Shown: positions 7,907-18,006, counted from the first letter of the stretch. The stretch is 61,779 bases of DNA from an uncultured Eubacteriales bacterium (GCA_900316205.1 ONBX01000015.1:1-61779), one strand, 5' to 3'. Translations and numbers: made by a program. Notes: generated by a model not told the origin, from the sequence alone.

Positions 7907-10543
7907 TCAGAATTTACTTGCCACAAAGCCTTCCACGGCGGAAAGGGCTTCCTTCAGCTTGCTAATGTCGTTGCCGCCGCCCATGGCGGAATCGGGCTTG
8001 CCGCCGCCCTTGCCGCCGGCAATGGCGGTAATGTGCTTGATGATATCGCCGGCACGAATGCCCTTTGCCACGGCATCCTTGCCGCAAACGCACTGGAAGG
8101 TGATCTTCTCCCCGTTCACGGCGGAGATGACCGCGACCACAGCGCTGTCCTTATCCCGCAGGGCATCGCCCATCTTGCGCAGAGCAGCAGCATCGCACTC
8201 GCCCTGGCTGCAGGTGACCACATGCAGCCCGCCGATATCCTTCGCGTTTTTCAGCAGATTGTCGGCGCCGCCGGCAGACTCCTTGTCCTTGTACTGCTGG
8301 ATCTGACGTCTGGCTTCCTTGAGTTCCGCAGTCTGCTGCTCCACCTTCTGGAGCATATCGGCGGGATTGGCCTTGAACAGCGCGGAGACAGCAGAGATCG
8401 CCTCGATATCCCGGTGGAGGGTCTCCAGGGTCCGAAGGCCTGTGGTAGCCTCGATGCGGCGTACGCCGGAAGCTACGGAGCCCTCGGAGCAGATGTGGAA
8501 AAGGCCTGCCTTGGCGGTGTTGCTCAGGTGGGTGCCGCCGCAGAGCTCCACACTGTAATCGCCCATGCTGACCACGCGGACCACGTCGCCGTACTTCTCA
8601 CCAAAGAGAGCGGTGGCACCGCTCTTGCGGGCCTCTTCGATGGGCATCTCTTTGGTGTTGACAGCAAGGCCTTCCAGGATGGCTGCATTCACCGCTTCCT
8701 CGACCTGCTTGAGCTCCTCGGCAGTCACAGCGGAGAAGTGCGTGAAGTCAAAGCGGAGGAAATCCGGCTCCACCAGAGAGCCCGCCTGGTGCACATGGTC
8801 GCCCAGCACATCCCGCAGAGCCTTCTGCAGCAGGTGGGTGGCGCTGTGGGCGCGGGCGATGGAAGCGCGGCGCTTGGCGTCATAAGAAGCGGTGACCGTG
8901 TCGCCCAGCTTCAGGACGCCCTCCCGGAGGATGCCGGTGTGCATATACTTGCCGCCCTTGTTCTTCTGCACGTCGCTGACCTGGAAGCAGACGCCCTCGG
9001 CGGAAAGGGTGCCGTGGTCGGCCACCTGGCCGCCCATCTCGGCATAAAGGGTGGTGCGGTCCAGAACGATGATGGCTTCGGTCCCGGCGGGGATCTCCTC
9101 CCGGAACTCCCCATCGGCAACGATGGCAAGGACCTTGGCCTGGATCTGCTGCTTGTCATAGCCTTCGAAAACGGTCTCGGGGATTTCCTTGCCGAAGCTG
9201 ACGCCGGCCCAGCCCAGATCGCCCAGAGCGGCCCGGGCCTCGCGGGCGCGGACGCGCTGCTCCTGCATGAGCCGCTTGAAGCCGTCCTCATCCACGGTCA
9301 TGCCCTCATCGGCGCACATCTCAATGGTCAGATCGATGGGGAAGCCGTAGGTGTCATAGAGCTTGAAAGCGTCGGCGCCGGAAAAGGTGCTCTCCCCTTT
9401 TGCCTTATGCTCGGCGAGCATATCGCTGAAGATCTTCATGCCGGCGTCTATGGTCTTGGCGAAGTTCTCCTCCTCGGTCTTCACCACGCGAGTGATGTAA
9501 GCCTTTTTCTCCCGCAGCTCGGGATACTGGCACTCGTTCTCATGAATGACAGTATCGATGACCTCATAGAGGAAGGGCTCGTTCACACCAAGGAGCTTGC
9601 CGTGGCGGGCAGCCCGGCGAAGCAGGCGGCGCAGCACATAGCCCCGGCCCTCGTTGGAGGGCAGGACGCCGTCGCAGATCATAAAGGTGGCAGAGCGGAT
9701 ATGGTCGGTGATCACGCGCAGAGACACGTCCATCTTGTGGCTCTTGCCGTAGTAGGCGCCGGTGAGCTCGCTGACCTTGTGGGTGATGTTCATCACGGTG
9801 TCCACATCGAAGAGGGAGTCCACGTCCTGGCAGACAACGGCCAGACGCTCCAGGCCCATGCCGGTGTCGATATTCTTCTGCTTGAGTTCGGTGTAGTGGC
9901 CTTCGCCGTCGTTATCGAACTGAGAGAAGACGTTGTTCCAGACCTCGATATAGCGGTCGCAGTCACAGCCGACAGTGCAGTCGGGCTTGCCGCAGCCGTA
10001 TTTCTCACCGCGGTCATAGTAGATCTCGGAGCAGGGGCCGCAGGGGCCGGCGCCGTGCTCCCAGAAGTTATCTTCTTTCCCGAAGCGGAAAATGCGCTCC
10101 GGGGCGATGCCGATCTCCTTGTTCCAGATCTCAAAAGCCTCATCATCATCCACATAAACGGAGGGATAGAGGCGGTTCGGGTCCAGACCCACCCAGTCGG
10201 GGCTGGTCAGGAATTCCCAGCTCCAGTGGATGGCTTCCCGCTTGAAGTAATCACCGAAGGAGAAGTTGCCCAGCATCTCAAAATAGGTGCCGTGACGCGC
10301 GGTTTTGCCGATGTTCTCGATATCGCCGGTGCGGATGCACTTCTGGCAGGTGCAGACCCGGTGCCGGGGAGGCTCCTTCTCGCCTTTGAAATAGGGCTTC
10401 ATGGGTGCCATGCCGGAGTTGATGAGCAGAAGGCTGGCGTCCCCCTGCGGGATCAGAGAGAAGCTGGGGAGGCGAAGATGCCCTTTGCTTTCGAAGAATT
10501 GCAGAAACATTTCACGCAGTTGATTGAGTCCGTACTTTTCCAT
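7907..10543 (-). CDS. alaS: Alanyl-tRNA synthetase
   Basis: AlaRS charges tRNA-Ala and edits mischarged Ser and Gly. The 878-residue protein has full family length. The class II aminoacylation core is at the N-terminus (RHGTYFEMLGNFSFGDYF). The editing domain has its zinc site, HSATH near 570 and CGGTH near 667. The C-terminal oligomerisation domain ends GGGKPDSAMGGG. The start ATG is preceded by GAGG. Expression is set by the T-box leader directly upstream, so uncharged tRNA-Ala should turn it on. Confidence 0.97.
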   Translation of the reverse strand: MEKYGLNQLREMFLQFFESKGHLRLPSFSLIPQGDASLLLINSGMAPMKPYFKGEKEPPRHRVCTCQKCIRTGDIENIGKTARHGTYFEMLGNFSFGDYFKREAIHWSWEFLTSPDWVGLDPNRLYPSVYVDDDEAFEIWNKEIGIAPERIFRFGKEDNFWEHGAGPCGPCSEIYYDRGEKYGCGKPDCTVGCDCDRYIEVWNNVFSQFDNDGEGHYTELKQKNIDTGMGLERLAVVCQDVDSLFDVDTVMNITHKVSELTGAYYGKSHKMDVSLRVITDHIRSATFMICDGVLPSNEGRGYVLRRLLRRAARHGKLLGVNEPFLYEVIDTVIHENECQYPELREKKAYITRVVKTEEENFAKTIDAGMKIFSDMLAEHKAKGESTFSGADAFKLYDTYGFPIDLTIEMCADEGMTVDEDGFKRLMQEQRVRAREARAALGDLGWAGVSFGKEIPETVFEGYDKQQIQAKVLAIVADGEFREEIPAGTEAIIVLDRTTLYAEMGGQVADHGTLSAEGVCFQVSDVQKNKGGKYMHTGILREGVLKLGDTVTASYDAKRRASIARAHSATHLLQKALRDVLGDHVHQAGSLVEPDFLRFDFTHFSAVTAEELKQVEEAVNAAILEGLAVNTKEMPIEEARKSGATALFGEKYGDVVRVVSMGDYSVELCGGTHLSNTAKAGLFHICSEGSVASGVRRIEATTGLRTLETLHRDIEAISAVSALFKANPADMLQKVEQQTAELKEARRQIQQYKDKESAGGADNLLKNAKDIGGLHVVTCSQGECDAAALRKMGDALRDKDSAVVAVISAVNGEKITFQCVCGKDAVAKGIRAGDIIKHITAIAGGKGGGKPDSAMGGGNDISKLKEALSAVEGFVASKF

Positions 10544-10559
10544 GTGTTTGTTAATCCTC

Positions 10560-10779
10560 TCAAATAAAGATACCCCTGTCCCGGAAAGGAACAGGGGCGA
10601 AATAAAGTTCGCGGTACCACCCTGATTCGCCGCAAACGCGGCCTCTCAGCGCCCTTAACGCGGGCTTACGCCCCGGTCCTCCCGGGGTGGCTCCGAAGTG
10701 GCCGCCGGGGAGAGCATGAGACCTCGCACCGCCCGATCTCTCTCTGAAATGCCTTGTTCCGGCTCGTTTCGTCAACGCC
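10560..10779 (-). promoter_or_regulatory. T-box riboswitch for alaS
   Basis: The minus strand carries the T-box core AGGGTGGTACCGC (10611-10623). A terminator follows, with arms CCCCTGT/ACAGGGG (10573-10597) and then a T-rich run. The stem I region holds AGAGAG and GGTGCGAG elements typical of T-boxes. A GCT triplet at 10713-10715 is a reasonable alanine specifier, though I assigned it by eye. Uncharged tRNA-Ala would stabilise the antiterminator and allow alaS to be transcribed. Confidence 0.9.
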
Positions 10780-10785
10780 GATGTA

Positions 10786-10813
10786 ACTATACCATAAATG
10801 CCTGAATTGTCAA
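10786..10813 (-). promoter_or_regulatory. SigA promoter of the alaS leader
   Basis: TTGACA (10808-10813), 16-bp spacer and TATAGT (10786-10791) on the minus strand, placed just upstream of the T-box stem I. Confidence 0.8.
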
Positions 10814-10819
10814 GGAAAA

Positions 10820-11017
10820 TCACAGTTTCCTGCCGCACCACGGGCAATACCGGATACGAATAAAAGCCTCGCCGCCGTCATGGATCGGGATCCCATAGCA
10901 GTGCGTTTCCTCGGAAAAAATCATGACACGATCCGGGCAGGCAAAGGGATCCTCGTGCTCCGGACAGCGATAGGTCAAATGATATTGCATCTCTTCGCAG
11001 CAAAAGGGATCCGTCAT
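10820..11017 (-). CDS. Small Cys-rich protein, DUF6980-like
   Basis: A 65-residue protein with a pattern expected for metal binding: CC at 6-7, C at 18, C at 27 and a terminal CPWCG. It resembles small DUF6980-type proteins (CCEEM, CPEHED, IHDGG, YCPWCG). The function is unknown. Its ATG overlaps the stop of the U32 gene in an ATGA, so the two are translationally coupled. The gene ends 7 bp before the -35 box of the alaS promoter. Confidence 0.8.
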   Translation of the reverse strand: MTDPFCCEEMQYHLTYRCPEHEDPFACPDRVMIFSEETHCYGIPIHDGGEAFIRIRYCPWCGRKL

Positions 11018-12234
11018 GCCGAGACACCCTCCCGGGTGATCTTCCGTACGATCGACAAAGCGGGAGCCTGCACCGGCAGCTTCATGCGATATCGCATCAT
11101 CACGAGCTTCGTTTCAGTCAGCGGCGTACCTGCCTCATCAAAGAGCTCTCCAGCCGTAAACGGGATCGGCGCCCCTTTTGGGAGCAGCAGTTCCAGCGCG
11201 TCTCCCGGGGCGATCTTGTTGCGCATCGTAAGGGTGGCCCAGGCGTCTTCCCCGCAGTCCTCCACCACAGCGGCCACAGAAGCGTCAGAGGTATAGGTGA
11301 CCTTATCGTAGCTCTCGCCGGGCTGGTCAAAGTAAAAACCGGTGGTATAAGGTCTGTGGCTGATCTTGTCCGTCTCTGCCACCCAGAGCGGGTCCAGGGG
11401 CTTTCCGGCCAGGGCCTCGTCCAGAGCGTGGCGATAGGCGTTGGTAACGACTGCCGTATAGTAGGCAGACTTCATCCGGCCTTCGATCTTCAGGCTGGTG
11501 ACGCCGGCGTCCAGAAGCTCCGGCAGATGCTCGATCATGCGCATGTCCCGGGAGTTCATGATAAAGGTGCCCCCGTCCTCGCTGATCTCGAAATACTGCC
11601 CGGGACGGGTCTCTTCTACCAGATGATACTTCCAGCGGCAGGGCTGTGCGCACTGCCCACGGTTTGCGTCACGCCCGGTCAGATAATTGGAGAGCAGACA
11701 GCGCCCGGAAAAGCTGACACACATGGCACCGTGGACAAAGGCCTCGATGTGAAGCTCCTCCGGGGTATTGTCCCGGATCTTCCGAATGTCCTCCAGGGGC
11801 GTCTCCCGGGCCAGGACTACCGTGTCGGCACCAAGGGCGTGGAGGGCATTGGCTGTGGCGCTGTTGATAACGCCGAACTGCGTGCTCACGTGCCTTGCAA
11901 CCTTGGGTGCATGGCGCTTGGCAAGCTCCAATACGCCCAAATCCGCAATGATCAGAGCATCCACGCCGGCGTCCTGCAGGAATTCCAGATATCCGGGCAG
12001 CACCCGCAGCTCCTCCTCCCTGGGAAGGGTGTTGCAGGTCACATAGATCTTGACGTATCTTGCATGCGCATATTGTACGGCCCAGCGGAGATCCGCATCG
12101 GAAAAGTTCACCACGCTGGAGCGCATGCCAAACTGGCGTCCGGCAAGATACACGGCGTCCGCCCCGTAAAAGATGGCCATTTCCAGCCGCTCCCGGTCGC
12201 CGGCCGGGGACAGCAGTTCCACTTTACGCTCCAT
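11014..12234 (-). CDS. Peptidase U32 family protein, tRNA hydroxylation (TrhP-like)
   Basis: A 406-residue U32 family protein. Members of the closest branch (TrhP/YrrO) are not proteases in the usual sense: they help make 5-hydroxyuridine at the tRNA wobble base. Diagnostic motifs are ELLSPAGDRERLE at the N-terminus, GADAVYLAG, the Cys-rich stretch SGRCLLSN to GQCAQPCRW, and SLKIEGRMKS. The Cys residues are known to bind an iron-sulfur cluster in the family. I start it at the ATG at 12234 (MERKVELL), 11 nt inside the mltG end, because the longer frame only adds antisense-like residues. Which of the U32 subfamilies it is remains inference. Confidence 0.88.
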   Translation of the reverse strand: MERKVELLSPAGDRERLEMAIFYGADAVYLAGRQFGMRSSVVNFSDADLRWAVQYAHARYVKIYVTCNTLPREEELRVLPGYLEFLQDAGVDALIIADLGVLELAKRHAPKVARHVSTQFGVINSATANALHALGADTVVLARETPLEDIRKIRDNTPEELHIEAFVHGAMCVSFSGRCLLSNYLTGRDANRGQCAQPCRWKYHLVEETRPGQYFEISEDGGTFIMNSRDMRMIEHLPELLDAGVTSLKIEGRMKSAYYTAVVTNAYRHALDEALAGKPLDPLWVAETDKISHRPYTTGFYFDQPGESYDKVTYTSDASVAAVVEDCGEDAWATLTMRNKIAPGDALELLLPKGAPIPFTAGELFDEAGTPLTETKLVMMRYRMKLPVQAPALSIVRKITREGVSA

Positions 12235-13543
12235 AGCCCTGGGATGCGACGAACTCGTCAAACTCATAACTGTTGGTGAAGAACCGATGAGTACCGGTTT
12301 CCTCATCCAGCGCGTAGTAATAGTAACTGGTGCTGGCGGGATTCAGTGCCGCCTTGATGGAAGCAAGACCCGGGTTGCAGATGGGTGTGGGCGGCAAGCC
12401 GACCCGGTCACGGGTATTGTAGGGGCTGTCTTCTGCCAGCATGGCGGCGGTGGGTGCGCCTTCGTGTTCGGGATGCACATACAGGATCGTGGCATCAATG
12501 CCGAGCGGCATGCCCGTGTTCATACGGTTCATGATGACAGAGGCGATCAGCGGCCGCTCCTCGTCGTTGGCAGCTTCCTTCTCGATCATGGAGGCGATGG
12601 TAATGATATCCCGGATCTCCATGCCGCTATTTTCCAGCTGGACCTGTAGATCGTCGTTAAAGACATAGTGGAAAGTCTCCAGGAACTTGTTGATGGCGCT
12701 GGCAGGCTGCATGTTCACATAGAACTCATAGGTGTCCGGGAACAGGTAGCCCTCCAGACGGCTGGCGTCTCCGTCCTCCAGCTCCTCCAAGAAGCTGTAC
12801 TTGAACTTGTAGGAAGCGGCGGCATCCATCAGCTCATCAAAATCGCTGACGCCGTTCTCCTCCAGCAGAAGGAACATCTGCCGCATGTTGAGGCCCTCGG
12901 GGAAGGTGACCTTCACCGTGAGCGCACCGCCGGAATAGGGCGTCATGTGCTGGATCAGCGCGCGATAGTCATAGGAGGAGTGCAGCTCGTATTCCCCGGG
13001 GGCAAGCTTGGTATCCGCATGGGAGAATTTGCAGAAGGCGTTGAAGAGCCATTTATACTCGATCAGGCCCGCGTCCTTCAACACGTCCGCCACATAATCC
13101 ATATCCGCATGGGTCACGCGCTTGGTCCCGTCTGGATTGCCATCCTCGTCATACTTGGCGACAGTCTCATACTCGAAGATGTTCATGGGCAGAGACACGG
13201 TGGCCGTGATCGTTTTCTTGTTCAGCGCAAGCATGTCGCTGGCCGCCATCCAGCCGAGGCAGGCCAGCACCAGGCTCAGGCAGATGATAAAAAGGAAGTA
13301 CATCACGCCGCCGAGGCAGCCGGAGCGGTATTCATGGCTCTGCCGGATCGGGCGGTAATCCCGCTCAGATTCGGCATCTCCGGTGTAATTGGCAGCCTGG
13401 CCCCGGCTTTTGTTCAGCAGCAGACGGTCCACCGGGTTATGCGCTTGCTTGCCGCTGTGAGAAGGCGAAGAGACCTTCTCATCGGTTCGGGACTGGACGC
13501 TCCCCTCATATAGCTCATACTGTTTATCGAAATCTTCGTTCAT
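12224..13543 (-). CDS. mltG: Endolytic murein transglycosylase MltG
   Basis: MltG cuts nascent glycan strands and so ends peptidoglycan polymerisation. The 439-residue protein has a long cytoplasmic N-terminus of about 95 residues rich in charged residues, one membrane segment (YFLFIICLSLVLACLGWM), a LysM-like region and the YceG catalytic domain. Key motifs are EGYLFPDTYEF, ASMIEKEA with the catalytic Glu, and LPPTPICNPG. CAGGAGGTCCCTG precedes the ATG. It leads a three-gene minus-strand run with the U32 protein and the DUF6980-like protein, an arrangement seen in other Clostridia. Confidence 0.95.
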   Translation of the reverse strand: MNEDFDKQYELYEGSVQSRTDEKVSSPSHSGKQAHNPVDRLLLNKSRGQAANYTGDAESERDYRPIRQSHEYRSGCLGGVMYFLFIICLSLVLACLGWMAASDMLALNKKTITATVSLPMNIFEYETVAKYDEDGNPDGTKRVTHADMDYVADVLKDAGLIEYKWLFNAFCKFSHADTKLAPGEYELHSSYDYRALIQHMTPYSGGALTVKVTFPEGLNMRQMFLLLEENGVSDFDELMDAAASYKFKYSFLEELEDGDASRLEGYLFPDTYEFYVNMQPASAINKFLETFHYVFNDDLQVQLENSGMEIRDIITIASMIEKEAANDEERPLIASVIMNRMNTGMPLGIDATILYVHPEHEGAPTAAMLAEDSPYNTRDRVGLPPTPICNPGLASIKAALNPASTSYYYYALDEETGTHRFFTNSYEFDEFVASQGYGA

Positions 13544-13573
13544 CAGGGACCTCCTGGGGTCATTCGGAAAGGT

Positions 13574-13602
13574 AACCGCAGTGCATCAGACTGCATAGGA
13601 TA
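13574..13602 (+). promoter_or_regulatory. Possible SigK-type sporulation promoter
   Basis: AACC (13574-13577), a 16-bp spacer and CATAGGATA (13594-13602), which fits the mother-cell SigK -10 consensus CATANNNTA, with AC in the -35 region. It lies about 100 bp before the Cys-rich mini-protein. No SigA-type promoter is evident in the same interval. This is pattern matching only. Confidence 0.4.
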
Positions 13603-13667
13603 GTCTGAACGGCGGGGAGCCGCCGTACCAGATTCTTCTTCAACGCGCCGCCGGATCCGCATGGCGG
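13586..13667 (+). other. Run of inverted repeats ahead of the mini-protein
   Basis: Three potential hairpins follow one another: TCAGACT/AGTCTGA (13586-13608), ACGGCGG/CCGCCGT (13609-13626, 4-nt loop) and a GCCGCC/GGCGGC pair near 13645-13667. Together they suggest a structured 5' leader or small RNA. The first hairpin overlaps the possible -10 box, so not all of it need be transcribed. Confidence 0.45.
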
Positions 13668-13703
13668 CCGCGTATTCTTGGATTGCGGAGAAAGGAAGCT
13701 GCT

Positions 13704-13844
13704 ATGTTCTGCAACAACTGCAATAACGGCGTTTGGATCATCATCCTGATCATCCTGCTCTTCGGCTGGGGCGGCAGTGGTTTCGGCTGCGGCTGCGGCT
13801 GCGACAACAACAACGGCTGTGGCTGCGGCTGCGGCTGCAACTGA
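13704..13844 (+). CDS. Cys/Gly-rich membrane mini-protein (46 residues)
   Basis: The frame opens MFCNNCNNGVW, continues with a hydrophobic segment of Ile and Leu (about residues 10-20), and ends in an alternating Gly-Cys tail. It has nine Cys in 46 residues, seven of them in the GCGC-type tail split by DNNN. The ATG follows GGAGAAAGGAAG, a good ribosome binding site, and a strong terminator lies 22 bp after the stop. Small proteins of this build (YjcZ-like in general form) occur in spore coats of Firmicutes. A coat or metal-binding role is inference. Confidence 0.75.
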   Translation: MFCNNCNNGVWIIILIILLFGWGGSGFGCGCGCDNNNGCGCGCGCN

Positions 13845-13865
13845 TCAGGATCAAGAAAAGATCCG

Positions 13866-13883
13866 GGGCCTCTTCGGAGGCCC
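13866..13883 (+). terminator. Terminator with UUCG loop
   Basis: A 7-bp stem GGGCCTC/GAGGCCC closed by a TTCG tetraloop and followed by TG and a run of eight T. It ends the mini-protein transcript; the T-run abuts the tmk stop codon. Confidence 0.9.
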
Positions 13884-13890
13884 TGTTTTT

Positions 13891-14559
13891 TTATAAGGCC
13901 GAACGAAGGATGCTGTAGATCTCCTCGTTCTTCTCGTCCACGTCCCGTTCCAGGCCGTCCTTCATAAAGGGGATCCTGGTCCAGCCGAAGAAATCCGCGG
14001 CACGCTCCGCCGTGCGGAGGCAGCGTCGCAGGTATTCGATATCCTGCTCGTGAATATCCGCGTGAGTATGGTTCTTGGCCTCCCGCCTCCGCATACGGGC
14101 CAGGGAGGTCTCGATATCCACATCCAGGTAGAGCACAAGATCCGGTCTGGGCAGGCCCATCTTTTCATATTCCAAATCGCTGAGCCAGCGGAAGAAGTCT
14201 GGCAGTTCCTCATCAGAGAGCTTCGACCCCTGGTGCACCGCGTTGGAGGTGGTGTAGCGGTCGGAGAGGAAGAGTCCCCCGCTTTCGTAGGTGGAGCCCC
14301 AGTCCTTCTTATAGGAGGCAAATCGGTCCACCGCGAAGAAGGTGGACGCGGTATAGGCGTTCACATCATCCGGATGGGTGCCGAATTCGCCGGCAAGATA
14401 CATCCGGATCAAAGCGCTGCTGTCCTGGTCATAACGGGGAAAGACAATGTGATTATAGTCGATTCCGTCATTTTCCAGTCTGGCGCAGAGACGGCGAAAC
14501 TGAGCGGACTTGCCGCTGCCGTCAATGCCCTCCAGAACGATCAGTTTTCCTTTGTTCAT
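13891..14559 (-). CDS. tmk: Thymidylate kinase
   Basis: Tmk phosphorylates dTMP to dTDP. The 222-residue protein has a P-loop GIDGSGKS at 11-18 and the motif SDRYTTSNAVHQG, containing the DR pair that contacts nucleotide. It is the long variant seen in some Clostridia, where the C-terminal part carries an insertion rich in charged residues (RRREAKNHTHADIHE). The ATG follows AGAGGATAGAAGC. It lies 12 bp after the sirtuin gene. Confidence 0.92.
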   Translation of the reverse strand: MNKGKLIVLEGIDGSGKSAQFRRLCARLENDGIDYNHIVFPRYDQDSSALIRMYLAGEFGTHPDDVNAYTASTFFAVDRFASYKKDWGSTYESGGLFLSDRYTTSNAVHQGSKLSDEELPDFFRWLSDLEYEKMGLPRPDLVLYLDVDIETSLARMRRREAKNHTHADIHEQDIEYLRRCLRTAERAADFFGWTRIPFMKDGLERDVDEKNEEIYSILRSAL

Positions 14560-14571
14560 GCTTCTATCCTC

Positions 14572-15288
14572 TCAGATCTGACTGAATACCTCTCCGATGT
14601 TGGCGTGGATCACAAGATCCGCGTAGCTGTCGTATGGCGTGGCGCTGCGATTGACCAGGACAAGCTTGCTGCCCCGATAATAGTTGATGAGACCCGCGGC
14701 AGGATAGACGTTCAGGGACGTTCCGCCGACGATCATGATATCGGCCTGGCGAATATAGTGGATTGCTTCGGACATGATGTCCTGATCCAGGGGCTCCTCA
14801 TAAAGAACGATATCCGGCCGGATGACGCCGCCGCAGCTGCAGCGGGGAACGCCCTCACCGTGGTTCATCTCCTCTGCGGAGAAGGGCTTGCGGCAGCGGG
14901 AGCAATAGGCGCGCAGAATACTGCCGTGCAGCTCCAGCACCTTTTTGCTGCCGGCGGCCTGATGGAGCCCGTCGATATTCTGCGTGATGACGGCCCGGAG
15001 CTTTCCTTCCTCTTCCAGCTGGGCGAGACGTTTATGGGCGCGGTTAGGCTGGACGCCGTCAATGACGAGCTTTGCCCGGTGGAAGCGGTAGTATTCCTCG
15101 GGATAGCGCTCGAAAAAGCTGTGGCTCAGAATGGTCTCGGGCGGATATTTCCATTTCTGGTTGTATAGCCCGTCCACACTGCGGAAATCCGGGATACCGC
15201 TCTCCGTGCTGACACCTGCGCCGCCAAAGAAAACGATGTTGTCGCTCCCGGCGACCCAGTCTTTGAGCTGCATGATCTTATCATCCAT
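14572..15288 (-). CDS. NAD-dependent protein deacylase (sirtuin)
   Basis: A sirtuin of about 238 residues that removes acyl groups from lysine using NAD. It shows GGAGVSTESGIPDFRS for NAD binding, TQNIDGLH, the catalytic His in LHGSI, and four zinc Cys in two pairs (CSRC and CSCGG). Three in-frame ATG codons lie close together (15309, 15300, 15288). The last is best placed behind AAAGGATGGGA, so I use it. It is probably co-transcribed with tmk. Deacetylase versus other deacylase activity cannot be told from sequence. Confidence 0.92.
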   Translation of the reverse strand: MDDKIMQLKDWVAGSDNIVFFGGAGVSTESGIPDFRSVDGLYNQKWKYPPETILSHSFFERYPEEYYRFHRAKLVIDGVQPNRAHKRLAQLEEEGKLRAVITQNIDGLHQAAGSKKVLELHGSILRAYCSRCRKPFSAEEMNHGEGVPRCSCGGVIRPDIVLYEEPLDQDIMSEAIHYIRQADIMIVGGTSLNVYPAAGLINYYRGSKLVLVNRSATPYDSYADLVIHANIGEVFSQI

Positions 15289-15380
15289 ATCGAGTCCCAT
15301 CCTTTCCATTGGTTTTCAGGATATTATACACCGTGGACGGGAAATAAGCAAGATAACAGCCTATGAAGAATTCATAAGAT

Positions 15381-15573
15381 GAAAAGGGGCTGTCTCAAAA
15401 GTCCATAAATGAACGTAGGGGCGGCTACCAGCCGCCCGCGCGGTAATATGTCAAAAAATTAGAAATGTGAGGCGCATTCGTTTGTGCTGCTTCAAACCAG
15501 CTCTGCCGGGCGGCTGATAGCCGCCCCTACGGCACTTTTTCCGCCTTACCGCATTTTGAGACAGCACCTTTTC
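15381..15573. repeat. MITE-like palindromic element with nested inverted repeats
   Basis: The 193-bp element has 20-bp terminal inverted repeats (15381-15400 and 15554-15573) that differ at one base. Inside are 24-bp inverted repeats (15415-15438 and 15507-15530, one mismatch) built on GGGCGGCT. It has no reading frame of note. Together with its flanks it fills the 300 bp between the sirtuin and the cyclodeaminase-like gene. It resembles a non-autonomous transposable element or a mobile intergenic repeat. I could not find a second copy in the window. Confidence 0.75.
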
Positions 15574-15588
15574 TGATAAAAGAAGAGA

Positions 15589-16194
15589 TCAAGCTTCCAG
15601 CTTTTCAATAACGCGCTTATAGAGCGGGTCGATCTCCTGCAGCTGCAGCTCATTCTCCCGGCGGATCACATAGCGGCGGGTGTCCTCGGTGCTGAGATCG
15701 CCCCAGTAGATGCAGACCCGCATGCAGGCGCGGATCGCGGCATAAGCCAGGTCCGCGCTCTCCGCAGCAAAGTGTTTCGCATCAGAGAGACAGAGGACGG
15801 ACAACTCTTCCAGCAGCTCCAGCTCCTTTTCCATCATGCAAACGATCTCGCTGCAGACGGCGCCGGCGGTCTGGGTAGCGGCCTCGATCTTGCGGGGATC
15901 AGCCTCTTTCAGCGCCCGGCGATAGGGGCCGCGGGCCTTCACATCCTCGTCGATGAGATTGACCATATAGGTGCGCAGGATCTCGGCGTTGCGGACGATG
16001 TATTCCACCCGCTCGTTTTCGGGGAGTTCTTCCTTCGTAAGCCTGGCTGCACGCTCCAGAAGCGCGGCGGAGACGGCTGCCGTCATAGCGGCGCCGCTGC
16101 CGGTCTGGGCACGGCTTTCGGGATCGGCAAGAGCCTTGGTAAAGTCCTCCGCGTCCTTTTTGCGGAAGATCTCGATCTTAATGGATTCTGCCAT
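15589..16194 (-). CDS. Cyclodeaminase/cyclohydrolase (FTCD_C) family protein
   Basis: A 201-residue all-helical protein of the formiminotransferase-cyclodeaminase C-terminal family. It keeps the family pattern near the N-terminus, but as TGSGAAMTAA (31-40) instead of the PGGGSVAAL of the fchA product at 59230. It is therefore a divergent paralogue. The family converts formimino-THF to methenyl-THF or hydrolyses methenyl-THF. Whether this member keeps that activity is unclear, because the Gly-rich loop is changed. The ATG follows GAAAGGAGCATCAAC. It lies 13 bp after prfC. Confidence 0.8.
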   Translation of the reverse strand: MAESIKIEIFRKKDAEDFTKALADPESRAQTGSGAAMTAAVSAALLERAARLTKEELPENERVEYIVRNAEILRTYMVNLIDEDVKARGPYRRALKEADPRKIEAATQTAGAVCSEIVCMMEKELELLEELSVLCLSDAKHFAAESADLAYAAIRACMRVCIYWGDLSTEDTRRYVIRRENELQLQEIDPLYKRVIEKLEA

Positions 16195-16207
16195 GTTGAT
16201 GCTCCTT

Positions 16208-17800
<1,593 letters not shown>

Positions 17801-17902
17801 TTTTGCTTCCTTTCTGATTTTCGGGATAAGATAGGGGAAGAAAAAATGGACTTATGGCGGTGTTAACATACATTTTCATCCAATCTTTTCTGTAATCGGT
17901 TT

Positions 17903-17931
17903 ATGTTACCATATCTTGTGCAAAAAAGCAA
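17903..17931 (-). promoter_or_regulatory. Candidate SigA promoter of prfC
   Basis: TTGCTT (17926-17931), 17-bp spacer and TAACAT (17903-17908) on the minus strand, about 100 bp before prfC. Both boxes depart from consensus. Confidence 0.4.
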
Positions 17932-17964
17932 AGCATTTATCACTTTTCACAATACTTAAAAAAC

Positions 17965-17993
17965 TTGACAAATTGCAAAAAAGAGACTACATT
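17965..17993 (+). promoter_or_regulatory. SigA promoter of the TPP riboswitch-thiT unit
   Basis: TTGACA (17965-17970), 17-bp spacer and TACATT (17988-17993), ending 14 bp before the aptamer. Confidence 0.8.
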
Positions 17994-18006
17994 AGCATAG
18001 CAATCA

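Noticed and set aside
7466-10567. A 1033-codon plus-strand open frame opposite alaS
   Set aside because: It is antisense to a certain gene. The long open frame follows from the codon bias of alaS at high GC, and the translation has no domain-like pattern or ribosome binding site.
15381-15573. Insertion sequence
   Set aside because: There are terminal inverted repeats but no transposase frame in the 193 bp.
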